NCBI GenBank assembly: GCA_965263345.1
Contig: CBDHHC010000014.1
Span: forward strand, 1 to 64,000
Direction of reading: 5' to 3'
DNA from: CBDHHC01 sp965263345
GTDB taxonomy: Bacteria > Pseudomonadota > Alphaproteobacteria > Rhizobiales > CBDHHC01
DNA length: 64,000 bases
The translations under genes and the position numbers were made by a program. Positions 54,757 through 64,000 of the stretch are shown in pieces (position 1 is the stretch's first letter; each line of letters starts with the position of its first letter). The notes beneath the pieces were generated by a model. The model made no database searches and had not been told where the DNA came from. It was given only the letters and a program-made list of their open reading frames with translations.

Positions 54757-55644
54757 ATGGCATATAAACTAAAGCTAAATGAAACGATAGAAGAATCCAT
54801 AAAATCTGCAGCAAATGAGCAACTCAAAAAAGCAATTAAACATTTAAGTGCTCAAAAAACTCCAACGATGGGTGTCCACGAAACGAGGAAGAATCTAAAA
54901 AGGACACGAGCATTATTAAGATTAATCCAGCCAGTTATTTCAAAATCTCATTTTCAAAAAGAAAATATGCGTTTAAGAGATATTGCACGCATCATGTCAG
55001 GAACTCGTGATATTCAAGCAATGATTGAAACCATCCTGAAACTTCAAACTAATTTTGCATTAAATACTCAGGACCTAATTATACTACCTCTGATCCAACT
55101 TTTGCAGAAAAATAAAAAAGCCTCAGAAAAAAAAATAAAAAAATACTCTCACGAAAATATCTTGAAAGATCTAAAGGGGGCTCAAAGTTTTTTCGAAAAT
55201 TTAAGCTTTGAGCAAACAGGTATAGATTGTATTTTACCTGGCTTACAAAACATTTATGCAAAAGGCCAGCAACAGATGCAAATAGCATATTCAGAATGCA
55301 GTATTGATGCCTTTCATGAGTGGAGAAAATTTTTACAATATCACTGGAGACATATTCAGTTTATCTCACCCATCTGGCCAGAGCTATTTGAAGTAAAAAA
55401 TCAACAAACCTCTGAGGTTTCAGAGTTTTTGGGAACACACAATGATCTATCAAATCTAATAGATTTTGTGAACCAGCACACATCTGATATGCAAAATAAA
55501 AAAGACACTGTAAAGTTTATCGAATTATGTGATGATTGGCGTTTAGAACAACGAAAGTTTGCAGAAATACCAGGATTAAGAATCTACGCTGAAAGCCCAG
55601 AAGCATTAGCAGCACGCATTAAAGCATATTGGCAGGCATTTTGA
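54757..55644 (+). CDS. CHAD-domain protein
   Basis: The 295-residue protein is a conserved histidine alpha-helical domain (CHAD). It shows MGVHETRKNLKRTRALLRLIQP near residue 37, GTRDIQAMIETIL, and later FHEWRKFLQYHWRH. CHAD proteins bind polyphosphate, often at polyphosphate granules. It follows thiE by 20 bases, so it could be the last gene of the thi operon, though a functional link is not obvious. There is no triphosphate tunnel (CYTH) domain. It converges with the DUF2336 gene. Confidence 0.88.
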   Translation: MAYKLKLNETIEESIKSAANEQLKKAIKHLSAQKTPTMGVHETRKNLKRTRALLRLIQPVISKSHFQKENMRLRDIARIMSGTRDIQAMIETILKLQTNFALNTQDLIILPLIQLLQKNKKASEKKIKKYSHENILKDLKGAQSFFENLSFEQTGIDCILPGLQNIYAKGQQQMQIAYSECSIDAFHEWRKFLQYHWRHIQFISPIWPELFEVKNQQTSEVSEFLGTHNDLSNLIDFVNQHTSDMQNKKDTVKFIELCDDWRLEQRKFAEIPGLRIYAESPEALAARIKAYWQAF

Positions 55645-55653
55645 GCAAGTAAA

Positions 55654-56739
55654 TTATTCAGCAACTGATTGTTCCAGTGCATGTTGACGTGTCTTCCAGA
55701 ATCGCATCACCCTTTGGGCGTCTTGGAATCTAAAACGATCATAAGCAGAAACAAGAGAAATCACCTGATTTGGTGTAAATTCAGCCTTTATAAATGGCGA
55801 CATAATAATAACTTTAAAAACAGTAACGCTAATATCATTAGCTTTACATAAAACAATCAAAGATTTTCCTGACTTATCTTCAATAATTTTAAGAATGACA
55901 GCTTCATCAGAACAAGTGATGGTTGCCAAAGTAATGATAAACTCAAATCTTTTATTTTGTTTAATCAAGCCAATAATTTTTCGTTCCGTTAATTCACCAC
56001 GTTCTGAAAGTTTACGAATTCTTGTTTTAACCATATCATACGCATCACCCGAAAAACTCTCAGCAACATCCCGAATAGAATTCTCTAGAGCTTCTAAATC
56101 TTCGACATCGCATTTTTCTAAAATTGTCTGCTTAAGTTCTTCAGCAACATAAGAATACATTCCAGCAATAACTTTCGGAGAAATGTCCTGACGTTTAATC
56201 AATGGCTTCTGTAAAATTTCAGAGGTTTGCGCCCGCTCAGCTACTTTATGAGAAGTTTCCTCAGCAATGACAGCATTCTCATTATTTAACAAACTTTCAA
56301 CAGTATGATCATCTCCGTTTTCAACAATAGCATCAGAGAGATCTTCACCAATATCAGTACGTTTTGTAATTTCCAGAAGATACTCTTGCCCTTTTTGCTC
56401 ACAAATTTCAATCAAGTCTTCTTGACTTAACAGCGGGCTATTTTTGAGGACACTACCAGCAACATGAATAACATCATTTGCAAAGCTCTTCATCAAATTA
56501 TAAGGAGCATTACAATCTACAGCAAAACGTTCTGCTATTTCTTGGCGTGTTTCAACCTCGAAATCATCAGATAATTTCTGGATTATATCACCAAAATTAT
56601 CTTTCTGATGCTCTGTATGTTTTGATGAATCAATTAGAAAAACATCAGTGATATCTCTTAAAAGTTGACGACGTTTCTCACTGGATGGCTCTTTTGCCAA
56701 ATCTATAAGTGCCTCTAAATCACTTAAATTATTGGCCAT
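55654..56739 (-). CDS. DUF2336 domain protein
   Basis: This all-helical cytosolic protein matches DUF2336, an alphaproteobacterial family of unknown function. The N-terminus reads MANNLSDLEALIDLAKEPSSEKRRQLLRDITDVFL, and helical repeats of the HEAT type follow (TRQEIAERFAVDCNAPYNLMKSFANDVIHVAGSVL). I use the ATG at 56739, preceded by GAGGAT. The longer frame to 56871 begins with a cysteine-rich hydrophobic stretch unlike the family. The length is 361 residues. Confidence 0.78.
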   Translation of the reverse strand: MANNLSDLEALIDLAKEPSSEKRRQLLRDITDVFLIDSSKHTEHQKDNFGDIIQKLSDDFEVETRQEIAERFAVDCNAPYNLMKSFANDVIHVAGSVLKNSPLLSQEDLIEICEQKGQEYLLEITKRTDIGEDLSDAIVENGDDHTVESLLNNENAVIAEETSHKVAERAQTSEILQKPLIKRQDISPKVIAGMYSYVAEELKQTILEKCDVEDLEALENSIRDVAESFSGDAYDMVKTRIRKLSERGELTERKIIGLIKQNKRFEFIITLATITCSDEAVILKIIEDKSGKSLIVLCKANDISVTVFKVIIMSPFIKAEFTPNQVISLVSAYDRFRFQDAQRVMRFWKTRQHALEQSVAE

Positions 56740-56933
56740 ATCCTCAAAACCCCGAAAAATCACAAAACCGTTCAATTTTCTCGAAAAAAGAAAAGTTATA
56801 AAATAACAACGAAAGCACCTTGCATAAAAACAAGAACAGCTGATAACGCTGTAATAGTCCGAGTATCTCATAGATAATTTAATAGAGTGTAAGCAAAATA
56901 ATTATAAATCATATAGAATCCAAATATTTCAAC

Positions 56934-57452
56934 TTATGTCTCTCTTCCAAGCATAAGGAGAGATTTATTATTAGAATTGAAAGTTTTGATCTCTTTAAAA
57001 CCGCAAGAGCAATAAAAGCACCTATTTTTTGAGTCACAACCTGTAACGATATTCACACCTGAAACACCACTCTGATGACATTCATTAATAAAATATTTCA
57101 CAAGACTTTGGCCAATTCCTTGGCGTTGGAATGATAATGAAACATTAATATGAAAATGTGCTGGATAGATGAGATACTCCTCAAGTAACTCTTCATAATA
57201 ACCTATTGTTTTAAAGTCTGGTAATCCTACGCAAGACTGTTTCACACCAGTAAGATATCCAGCAACATCTCCATCTTTAATAAATAAAAACACATCCTCA
57301 CAAAAATGATTAAGATAAGGATCTAACCATGTTTCGCGGAACTCTTTCCTATGGTATTCAGAGACAAAACTCTGCTGTTTTGCGGTTTCAAAAAAAATTT
57401 GGACAATTTGAGGCTTAAAATCAGGAAAATCAGCTAAACGAACTATAGTCAT
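56934..57452 (-). CDS. GNAT family N-acetyltransferase
   Basis: The protein of 172 residues has the acetyl-CoA-binding motif in INVSLSFQRQGIGQSLVKYFINECHQ and the following CDSKNRCFYCSCGFKE. The acceptor is not predictable. I use the ATG at 57452; TTG at 57467 would add five residues, and neither has a good ribosome-binding site. The stop of the HerA-like ATPase gene lies about 20 bases upstream, so they probably share a transcript. Several cysteines cluster near the C-terminus. Confidence 0.8.
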   Translation of the reverse strand: MTIVRLADFPDFKPQIVQIFFETAKQQSFVSEYHRKEFRETWLDPYLNHFCEDVFLFIKDGDVAGYLTGVKQSCVGLPDFKTIGYYEELLEEYLIYPAHFHINVSLSFQRQGIGQSLVKYFINECHQSGVSGVNIVTGCDSKNRCFYCSCGFKEIKTFNSNNKSLLMLGRET

Positions 57453-57472
57453 GAAAAATACACACAAATAAA

Positions 57473-59242
57473 TTACTTATCAAACACTTGATGTAAACCT
57501 CGATACTCTGGGCCAAGGTTAGCGCGCCTTTGGTCGTTGCCCCCTGTCCCTGCCCCTTGAGCACCTGCAGGACATATGGCAGATCTCCATTTATTTACAA
57601 GAGAATTAAGGAAATATTCATCGCAAGAATTATCCCTCCATCTTTCTGTAAATGAAGCTGTTTGCCCTTTTGGTAAAGTATCTGGGTCTAATTCGTTTAA
57701 TTTAATTCTTGTTGGTAAAGACACACCATCTCCAAATGCAATAACTTCTCTATTTCCCAACGAGGATAAAAGTCGCAAAAGACTAGAACTTGCATCAGAA
57801 ACTGCTGAAGAAATTATATTTTGGTCATTTTCATTAGCCAAACGCATCGCAATGACAGTGTTACATTGTGAGAGAATTGTTGGGTCAAGCTCACCAGGCC
57901 GTTGGCTGACAATACATAAAGAAATTCCATACTTACGACCTTCTTTTGCAATTCTGGAAATAGATCGGCGTGTTGGAATAAAACCAGAATTCTTATCAAC
58001 TGGAATATATCGGTGTGCTTCCTCACAAACGAGAGTAATTGGCACCTTTCCTTCATTCCATAGGCCAAAATCAAATGCCATACGGCATAAAATAGAAACA
58101 ACCACATTAATAACTTCAGAGGGCAGACCACCTAGCTGAAGAATTGCAATAGGTTTATTGTTCACAGGTATTCTAAAAATGCGTCCCAAGACTTCTTTCA
58201 TATGATCCTGGACATCAAAGCTACCAAACATAAAGGCATATCTCTTATCCTGTTTAAGTGATGCGATTCTTTGTTTGAGCTGCTTACAGGCCCATATATC
58301 ACTTTTATGATCCAATTTACCCATTCTGTCATCAAGCAAACTAACCAAATCAGACAGCCGATAAGGAACGGGAGTATCAACTGAATATAAGACACTTTCA
58401 TTATCTGACTTACGAAGACTGACGGTTTGCCGGGCATCTCGCCCCTTACTATTATATTTAGCCTTTGCTAGAGGGATTAACTCTGACAGAATTTCAACTT
58501 CTGTTTTGTGCTCTTTTTTATCTCCAATGAGTATCTCTATAATTTCTTCAAAACTAAAAGACCAATATGGAAGATGCAAATCTGCCAGTGTAATAATCTC
58601 TGCTTGTTCTTTAAAAGCAGAAGCATATTCATCGTGAGGATCAAGCAATAGAATATGCGCATATGGGTTTTGTTTTAAAATTTCCTGAAAAACTAAAGCA
58701 ACGGTACAAGATTTTCCCGTACCAGTTGTACCCAGTATTGCAAAATGTTTCCCTAATAACTCATCAATTTTAACTTTAACAGGAAAATCTTTATCTTGAG
58801 GAAGATGACCTACACTAATTGCATTTTCTGCATCCACATTATAAATAATTTCCATATCAGTTTGTGTAGTTAAATAAAATAGATCACCAATATTGGGATA
58901 TAATGTAACGCCTCTGGAAAAAGTATACCCCTTGTCTACAACATTGTTTTGTAGCTCACCAATAAATTCAACCTCCGCAATACAACTTTGAAAATCTTGT
59001 GTGCATTGATCTTGTGCATCATCAACTTCTATTTTGGAAACAATACCAACGACATGATTTGAGGAGTTTTTAGTTTTTATCACAGCCCCAATGTTAAGAT
59101 GATCAGAGAATTTCGAGGACTTATCAAAATATCTAGAATTCAACTGTATAACAGCTTTAGTTCCTGAAAGGGATTTGATCTGGCCAATACAGGAATTTTC
59201 CTCATCAATTGATGATGAGGTATGGTTGCTACCTAAACTCAC
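57473..59242 (-). CDS. HerA/DUF87-like ATP-binding protein
   Basis: The 589-residue protein starts at GTG 59242, where AAGGGG lies six bases upstream; a longer frame to 59389 begins with hydrophobic text unlike the family. An N-terminal beta-barrel region (HAS-barrel type, about 1-140) precedes the ATPase core with Walker A GTTGTGKS (171-178), a Walker B ILLLDPHDEY, and a second acidic motif VCEEAHRYIP. SRIAKEGRKYGISLCIVSQRPGELDPTILSQC is typical of HerA-like helicases. No NurA nuclease gene is adjacent. A role in DNA repair, plasmid maintenance or phage defence is possible but unproven. Confidence 0.85.
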   Translation of the reverse strand: MSLGSNHTSSSIDEENSCIGQIKSLSGTKAVIQLNSRYFDKSSKFSDHLNIGAVIKTKNSSNHVVGIVSKIEVDDAQDQCTQDFQSCIAEVEFIGELQNNVVDKGYTFSRGVTLYPNIGDLFYLTTQTDMEIIYNVDAENAISVGHLPQDKDFPVKVKIDELLGKHFAILGTTGTGKSCTVALVFQEILKQNPYAHILLLDPHDEYASAFKEQAEIITLADLHLPYWSFSFEEIIEILIGDKKEHKTEVEILSELIPLAKAKYNSKGRDARQTVSLRKSDNESVLYSVDTPVPYRLSDLVSLLDDRMGKLDHKSDIWACKQLKQRIASLKQDKRYAFMFGSFDVQDHMKEVLGRIFRIPVNNKPIAILQLGGLPSEVINVVVSILCRMAFDFGLWNEGKVPITLVCEEAHRYIPVDKNSGFIPTRRSISRIAKEGRKYGISLCIVSQRPGELDPTILSQCNTVIAMRLANENDQNIISSAVSDASSSLLRLLSSLGNREVIAFGDGVSLPTRIKLNELDPDTLPKGQTASFTERWRDNSCDEYFLNSLVNKWRSAICPAGAQGAGTGGNDQRRANLGPEYRGLHQVFDK

Positions 59243-59713
59243 TCTGAACCCCTTAGCTAATAAAACATAACATTGTAAAAGAAAACACTTAAGAATATTT
59301 TCTCTATCAATCAAAAATAAGACAGGCTGATCTAACCTGTAAGCATACAGAAATTCAAATAAGCTCCGGTAAAAAAGTTTAGTATTCAAAAAAATAATAA
59401 ATGTTACGATATGAAACAGGTTTCTAGAAAAACAATAAACAACAGGATAACTTACTTAGGACTCTTCAGGTAAATAGGTATTTTGAACAAGCTTTGGACA
59501 TGAAATTATGAAAGTCATATATTTTATATTGCATGCCAAAACAAACAACCTATATCAAGATAATGGACAGACCTAAAAAAGGTTAATTTATTCATCAACA
59601 TATCGGTTTTTGAGACACTTACAAAACACATAGTATATTTAAGAAACATCCAGTCTGTTGTTGTATAAAAAAATGCAATTGCATCTAAAATCAATGTGGG
59701 AGGGAACTACATT
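59243..59713. other. Intergenic region before the macroglobulin gene
   Basis: The region of about 470 bases, divergent between the HerA-like and macroglobulin genes, has no gene that I can support. A perfect 12-base palindrome ATGCAATTGCAT lies at 59673-59684, about 30 bases before the macroglobulin start, and could be an operator. GGGAGGG (59698-59704) is the ribosome-binding site. Confidence 0.45.
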
Positions 59714-62700
59714 ATGCGATCAAAATACCCATACTTATTCGCAATTTTCATTCTATTTTTTTCATTAACATCTCCCAATATCTCCCAAGCCATTGAACCA
59801 AATAAAGTTTTCAAACATCAAGGGACCCAGAATGAAGCAAATCGTTTTCAAAAATATTTAACAAAAAAATGGCCAACAACTGGCAACAACTATGAACAAT
59901 GGCGAACAAAAGCTCAAAATGCTCTAGCAACTCAGGATAATATTACCGCAATCAATTCCTTTGCATCAGCCCTAGCATTAAGACCAAACGATGGAGCAAC
60001 ATGGCTAGCTCTCTCACAAGTCTACCTTGCAACAAAGCCCAGAAACCGCAATGAAAAATATGACTTCCCACAAAATGCAAGTTCTTCAGCTTATAAAGCT
60101 TACATACTCTTGGAAAAACCTGAACAAAAAGCTGAAGCTCTAGCAAATTTGGCTGAAGCCCTAAAAAGACGCTCTTTTTGGCGCCCAGCATTAAATGCAT
60201 ACAAAGCCAGTCTATTATTGAAAACAAATGAAGAAATTCAAAAAGCATATAATGTTCTGAGAAATGAACGAGGGTTCAGAGTTCTGGACTATACGGTTGA
60301 TTCTGAAACCGAAACTCCAAGGATTTGTATCCAATTTTCTGAGAATCTCTCAAAAGCACGAATTGATTTTACAAAATTCCTAAATATTGACGGTAAAGAA
60401 CCCGCAGGTGTATCAAAAAATAAAAGACAACTTTGTGTTGACGGCCTGACACATGGCAAAAGATATATTATTAAAGTCCGTGAGGGCCTTCCATCTCAAA
60501 TCAGAGATGAAAAAATATTAAAAACAGCTGATTTATCTATTTATGTTCGTGACCGAACTCCAGCAGTGCGCTTTGCAAACAAAGGTTATGTATTACCCAA
60601 AACCGGCCAGAATGGCATTCCGCTTATTTCCATCAATACGGATAAAATCGAAACCAAAATATATCGTGTTGGTGACAGAGCTCTAAACAAAACAATTTTA
60701 AACAACTATATTAAAAGACAATTCAGCAAATATGATATTGAGGATCTCAAAAATAATCTTGGGGCTAAAATTTGGGAAGGCCATCTCTCAGTTAAATCAG
60801 AACTCAACAAAGATGTCACCACTGCATTACCTGTTACAACCGCAATTAAAGATATCAAGCCTGGCCTGTATGTCGTTTATGCATCGCCAGTAAATCAAAA
60901 AGAAACATACAATACAAAATATGCAACCCAATGGTTTATTATCTCAGATTTGGGACTAACGACCTTAAAAGGTCAGCAAGGTATACACACTTTTGTTAGA
61001 TCTCTCTCCTCAGCTGAACCTCTAAAAAATGTGACAGTCCGTCTAATTGCCAGAAATAATGAGATACTAGGCACAACAAAAACAGATAAAAATGGACATG
61101 CACATTTTGAAAAAGGTTTGACAAAAGGCGAAGGCGCCTTGTCACCTCATATTATCATTGCAGAACGTAGCGAAGGTGATTACGCATTTCTTGATGTCAC
61201 GCATTCTGCTTTTGATTTTACAGATCGTGGTGTCTCAGGTCGAGCAAATCCAGGACCTCTGGATGCATATATATTCTCAGAACGTGGTGTGTATAGAACC
61301 AATGAAGACGTGTATCTAACAGCTCTCCTACGGGACCAAAAAGGCAAAGCTGTTCCTAAAATCCCACTAACACTAAAAATCAAAAGACCTGATGGTGTTG
61401 AGCATCTTCGTCATCTCTGGCCTGATGAAGGCAATGGAGGTCGCTCTTACATTCTTTCCATCCCATCAAATGCTATGTCTGGAACATGGTCTGCGTCACT
61501 CTACACAGACCCAAAATCAAAAAGTATTGGATATACCTCATTTCTGGTTGAAGACTATAGCCCTCAACGCATGGAATTAAATCTTGTCAGTGATACAAAA
61601 AAAATTACAGCAGATGACAATATTAAAATCGCAGCAAAAGGTCGATACCTCTATGGAGCCCCTGCATCCAATCTCCAATTATCTGGTGAAATTTTAATTA
61701 GAAAAAACAATACAGGTTTGGAAGAATTCAAGGGATACCAATTTGGTTTACACGATGAAAAATTCTTAAATATAAACAAGCAACTCTCAGAATTACCAAA
61801 AACAGATACCGATGGTAAAGCTGAACTCATTACGACATTACCTGAAATACCACAAACCAACAAACTTTTAGAAGCACAATACACAGTACGACTAAATGAA
61901 CCTGGCGGAAAAACAATTACAAATCAGGTTTCTTTCCCAATCCTGCCACAAAAAACAGTTCTAGGAATTAAACCATTATTTATTGGCAATGAATTAAGCC
62001 AGGGACAGACAGCTGAATTTGATATACTAGCAATCAATTCCTCAGCAAAACAGGTAGAACTCAAAAATCTAAATTGGGAACTTTTAAAAGTTGAAACCCG
62101 CTATCAATGGTATGCAAATAATGGCTCGTGGAATTACGAAACCATCGCGTATACAAAAAAAGTTGCCAACGGGACACTTAACACAACCACTGATAAAGCA
62201 AGCCGTATAAAAGCTCCTCTTGATTGGGGAAAATATCGGCTTGAAATTACCTCAAAAAATCCAAATGGCCCAAATGCAAGTTATGAGTTTTACTCTGGTT
62301 GGTATTCAGCGACCAACACAGATACCCCAGACAAACTGGAACTTCGTTTAAACAAAAAACAATACAAAGCAGGGGATACCCTTAACGTAAATATATCTCC
62401 AGAAGCAGATGGCAAAGCTCTGATCATGGCAGTGGACCAAAATATTCTCTCTATGAAAACTGTCGATGTCAAAAAAGCAACCAACAATGAAATTCCATTC
62501 ACAGTTGGAAAAAATTGGGGCGCTGATACCTATATCACTGCAATTTTTTATCGGCCTATGGATAAAAAAACCAGTCGGATGCCAAGCCGCTCTATTGGTA
62601 TGTCATGGGTCAAACCAAACATTAAAGAAAAAGAATTGGATATAGCCCTAGCGATACCTGAGAAAATTCGTCCAAACACGGAAGTTAAAATACCTGTAAA

Positions 62701-64000
62701 ACTCACCGGTCTCAAAGAAGGCCAGGAAGCCAATATCACAATAGCCGCTGTTGATGTAGGCATCTTAAACTTGACTAGGTACAAATCGCCAAATCCTAAA
62801 AACTGGTATTATGGCCAACGCCGACTAGCTCTTGAAATCCGTGACTATTACGGCAAGCTCATAGATGGCATGCAGGCCATTGCTGGTAAAATCAGATCAG
62901 GCGGCGGTGCAGGTGGTGCATTCGGTTCGCCTCCTCCAGCAAACATCAAACCTGTCGCTCTTTACTCCGGAATTGTGCTTGTCAATAAAGACGGTAAAGC
63001 AGAGGTCACCTTCAAAATACCTGCCTTTGACGGAACATTGCGTTTAATGGCAACCGCCTGGAACAATGATCAAATCGGTAATACTGAAAAAGATGTGATC
63101 GTCAGAGATCCTGTCGTTGTGATTGGTACAGCACCGCTCTTCTTAACTTCAGGCGACAAATCTAACCTTCATTTCAGTTTAGATAATGTTGAGGGCCCAT
63201 CGGGAGACTTCACATACAAACTGACAACAACTGGCCCAATAAACGCTGATAACAAACTTGCAGAACAAAAAACAAAGCTTGAACAAAAACAACGCAAAGA
63301 CTTTTCAATTCCAATTTCGGCAACCAAAACTGGTCAGGCAAAACTTACTTTGAACATATCGGGCCCTGACAACTTTACTTTAAAACGTGAATATGATTTC
63401 AAAGTTCATCCAGCAGCCCCGAATATTACACGCAGATTTATAAGCGAGCTTCCAGCTAATGGCGGAAAACTGACTGTCAGCAAAGATGTCATGAAGGGTC
63501 TGCTTCCTGAAACAGTCAAGGTCAGCGTCAATGTTGCCAAAGGCCTTGCCATGGACGTTCCTGGCCTGCTTCTGGCATTAGACCGCTATCCTTATGGCTG
63601 TGCAGAACAAACAACAAGCCGCGCTCTTCCTCTGCTTTACTTGAGCTCAGTAGCTGAACAAGCCGGTGTTGCTGGCCTGAAAGGCGCTAAAAAACGTGTC
63701 GAAAAAGCCATAACACGCTTAATTGGAATGCAAGGCAGCAACGGATCATTTGGCCTATGGTCTCCATACGGCAGAGATATCTGGCTCACAGCCTATATCA
63801 CAGACTTCCTCACCAGAGCGAAAACAAATGGCTATAAAGTCCCACAACGCAGTTTCGAACAAGCTCTGGATCGTTTGCAAAATACTGTAAACTTTGCCTC
63901 AGATTTCAAACGTGGCGGCGAAGGCCTTGCTTATGCACTTTATGTCCTGGCAAGAAATGGCCGAGCGGGCATTGGTGACTTACGCTATTATGTTGATGCA
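59714..64000 (+). CDS. Alpha-2-macroglobulin-like protein (3' end missing)
   Basis: The frame stays open from the ATG at 59714 to the end of the window (1429 codons), so the stop lies outside. A signal peptide (about 1-26, ending ISQA) has no lipobox cysteine, so the protein is probably soluble or periplasmic. Early residues form a helical region, followed by MG-type beta domains with NKDGKAEVTFKIPAFDGTLRLMATAW. The thioester motif is C-A-E-Q (residues 1296-1299) within YPYGCAEQTTSRALPLLYL, followed by the terpenoid-cyclase-like domain (QGSNGSFGLWSP). Bacterial A2M proteins trap proteases in the periplasm; pbpC is often next. Confidence 0.93.
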   Translation, partial: MRSKYPYLFAIFILFFSLTSPNISQAIEPNKVFKHQGTQNEANRFQKYLTKKWPTTGNNYEQWRTKAQNALATQDNITAINSFASALALRPNDGATWLALSQVYLATKPRNRNEKYDFPQNASSSAYKAYILLEKPEQKAEALANLAEALKRRSFWRPALNAYKASLLLKTNEEIQKAYNVLRNERGFRVLDYTVDSETETPRICIQFSENLSKARIDFTKFLNIDGKEPAGVSKNKRQLCVDGLTHGKRYIIKVREGLPSQIRDEKILKTADLSIYVRDRTPAVRFANKGYVLPKTGQNGIPLISINTDKIETKIYRVGDRALNKTILNNYIKRQFSKYDIEDLKNNLGAKIWEGHLSVKSELNKDVTTALPVTTAIKDIKPGLYVVYASPVNQKETYNTKYATQWFIISDLGLTTLKGQQGIHTFVRSLSSAEPLKNVTVRLIARNNEILGTTKTDKNGHAHFEKGLTKGEGALSPHIIIAERSEGDYAFLDVTHSAFDFTDRGVSGRANPGPLDAYIFSERGVYRTNEDVYLTALLRDQKGKAVPKIPLTLKIKRPDGVEHLRHLWPDEGNGGRSYILSIPSNAMSGTWSASLYTDPKSKSIGYTSFLVEDYSPQRMELNLVSDTKKITADDNIKIAAKGRYLYGAPASNLQLSGEILIRKNNTGLEEFKGYQFGLHDEKFLNINKQLSELPKTDTDGKAELITTLPEIPQTNKLLEAQYTVRLNEPGGKTITNQVSFPILPQKTVLGIKPLFIGNELSQGQTAEFDILAINSSAKQVELKNLNWELLKVETRYQWYANNGSWNYETIAYTKKVANGTLNTTTDKASRIKAPLDWGKYRLEITSKNPNGPNASYEFYSGWYSATNTDTPDKLELRLNKKQYKAGDTLNVNISPEADGKALIMAVDQNILSMKTVDVKKATNNEIPFTVGKNWGADTYITAIFYRPMDKKTSRMPSRSIGMSWVKPNIKEKELDIALAIPEKIRPNTEVKIPVKLTGLKEGQEANITIAAVDVGILNLTRYKSPNPKNWYYGQRRLALEIRDYYGKLIDGMQAIAGKIRSGGGAGGAFGSPPPANIKPVALYSGIVLVNKDGKAEVTFKIPAFDGTLRLMATAWNNDQIGNTEKDVIVRDPVVVIGTAPLFLTSGDKSNLHFSLDNVEGPSGDFTYKLTTTGPINADNKLAEQKTKLEQKQRKDFSIPISATKTGQAKLTLNISGPDNFTLKREYDFKVHPAAPNITRRFISELPANGGKLTVSKDVMKGLLPETVKVSVNVAKGLAMDVPGLLLALDRYPYGCAEQTTSRALPLLYLSSVAEQAGVAGLKGAKKRVEKAITRLIGMQGSNGSFGLWSPYGRDIWLTAYITDFLTRAKTNGYKVPQRSFEQALDRLQNTVNFASDFKRGGEGLAYALYVLARNGRAGIGDLRYYVDA

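Noticed and set aside
56740..56871. Longer start of the DUF2336 gene
   Set aside because: The extension is cysteine- and phenylalanine-rich, lacks family similarity, and a GAGGAT site supports the ATG at 56739.
1..64000. CRISPR array, insertion sequence or prophage
   Set aside because: I saw no regularly spaced direct repeats, transposase, integrase or phage structural genes on reading both strands.

Overview
The window looks like one contiguous stretch of chromosome from a low-GC alphaproteobacterium, most like the Hyphomicrobiales (Rhizobiales) in gene content. Reasons: a SAM-II riboswitch ahead of metX, the metX-metW pair, dnaA beside rpsT, a PodJ-like coiled-coil/SEL1/peptidoglycan-binding protein, DUF2336, DUF992 and TIGR02186 families, an MsrB-MsrA fusion, and TTAA-N7-TTAA motifs of the CtrA type. 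Intergenic DNA is very AT-rich. I see no phage, insertion sequence, CRISPR array, tRNA or rRNA gene. The genus is not identified.

Layout. 1-5300: end of ftsX, a DUF218 protein, plsC, the B12-dependent ribonucleotide reductase nrdJ and an unknown gene. 5336-7945 (minus): chaC-like gene, tyrC and hisC. 8165-10194: promoter, SAM-II riboswitch, terminator, metX and metW, a methionine unit controlled by SAM. 10207-16518: a methyltransferase, gloB, a DUF985 cupin, a NYN-LOTUS protein, an unusual intergenic region with interleaved inverted repeats, a soluble PAS-like histidine kinase and a broken SEC-C gene. 16657-27031: marC, an unknown gene, ldhA, a two-module iron-type ABC permease, DUF4337, acetoacetyl-CoA synthetase, an AsmA-like protein and a solute-binding protein. 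27032-27790 is gene-free and holds a candidate small RNA.

27791-36406: the TIGR02186/TSUP pair, the PodJ-like protein, isoaspartyl peptidase and a DUF900 lipoprotein esterase. 36481-44670 (minus): gyrB, recF, dnaN, dnaA, a rhodanese and rpsT, the classical replication-initiation cluster. The gene-free DNA on each side of dnaA contains DnaA-box and CtrA-type motifs. 44671-45234: a structured rpsT leader, a long RNA-like hairpin and a terminator. 45235-49815: class I fumarase, a 60-residue protein, a DUF992-LysM protein and the MsrB-MsrA fusion.

50167-64000: gamma-glutamyltransferase, a tightly overlapping thiO-thiS-thiG-thiE operon followed by a CHAD protein, a DUF2336 protein, an acetyltransferase beside a HerA-like ATPase, and the first 1429 codons of a secreted alpha-2-macroglobulin-like protein that runs off the right edge.

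Most genes are housekeeping. The points most worth checking are the candidate small RNA near 27.6 kb, the hairpin at 44.9-45.0 kb, the DUF992-LysM protein with evenly spaced cysteine pairs, the NYN-LOTUS protein, the interleaved repeats before the histidine kinase, and the candidate origin with CtrA-type sites. Nothing here could be proven to be a wholly new system from sequence alone.
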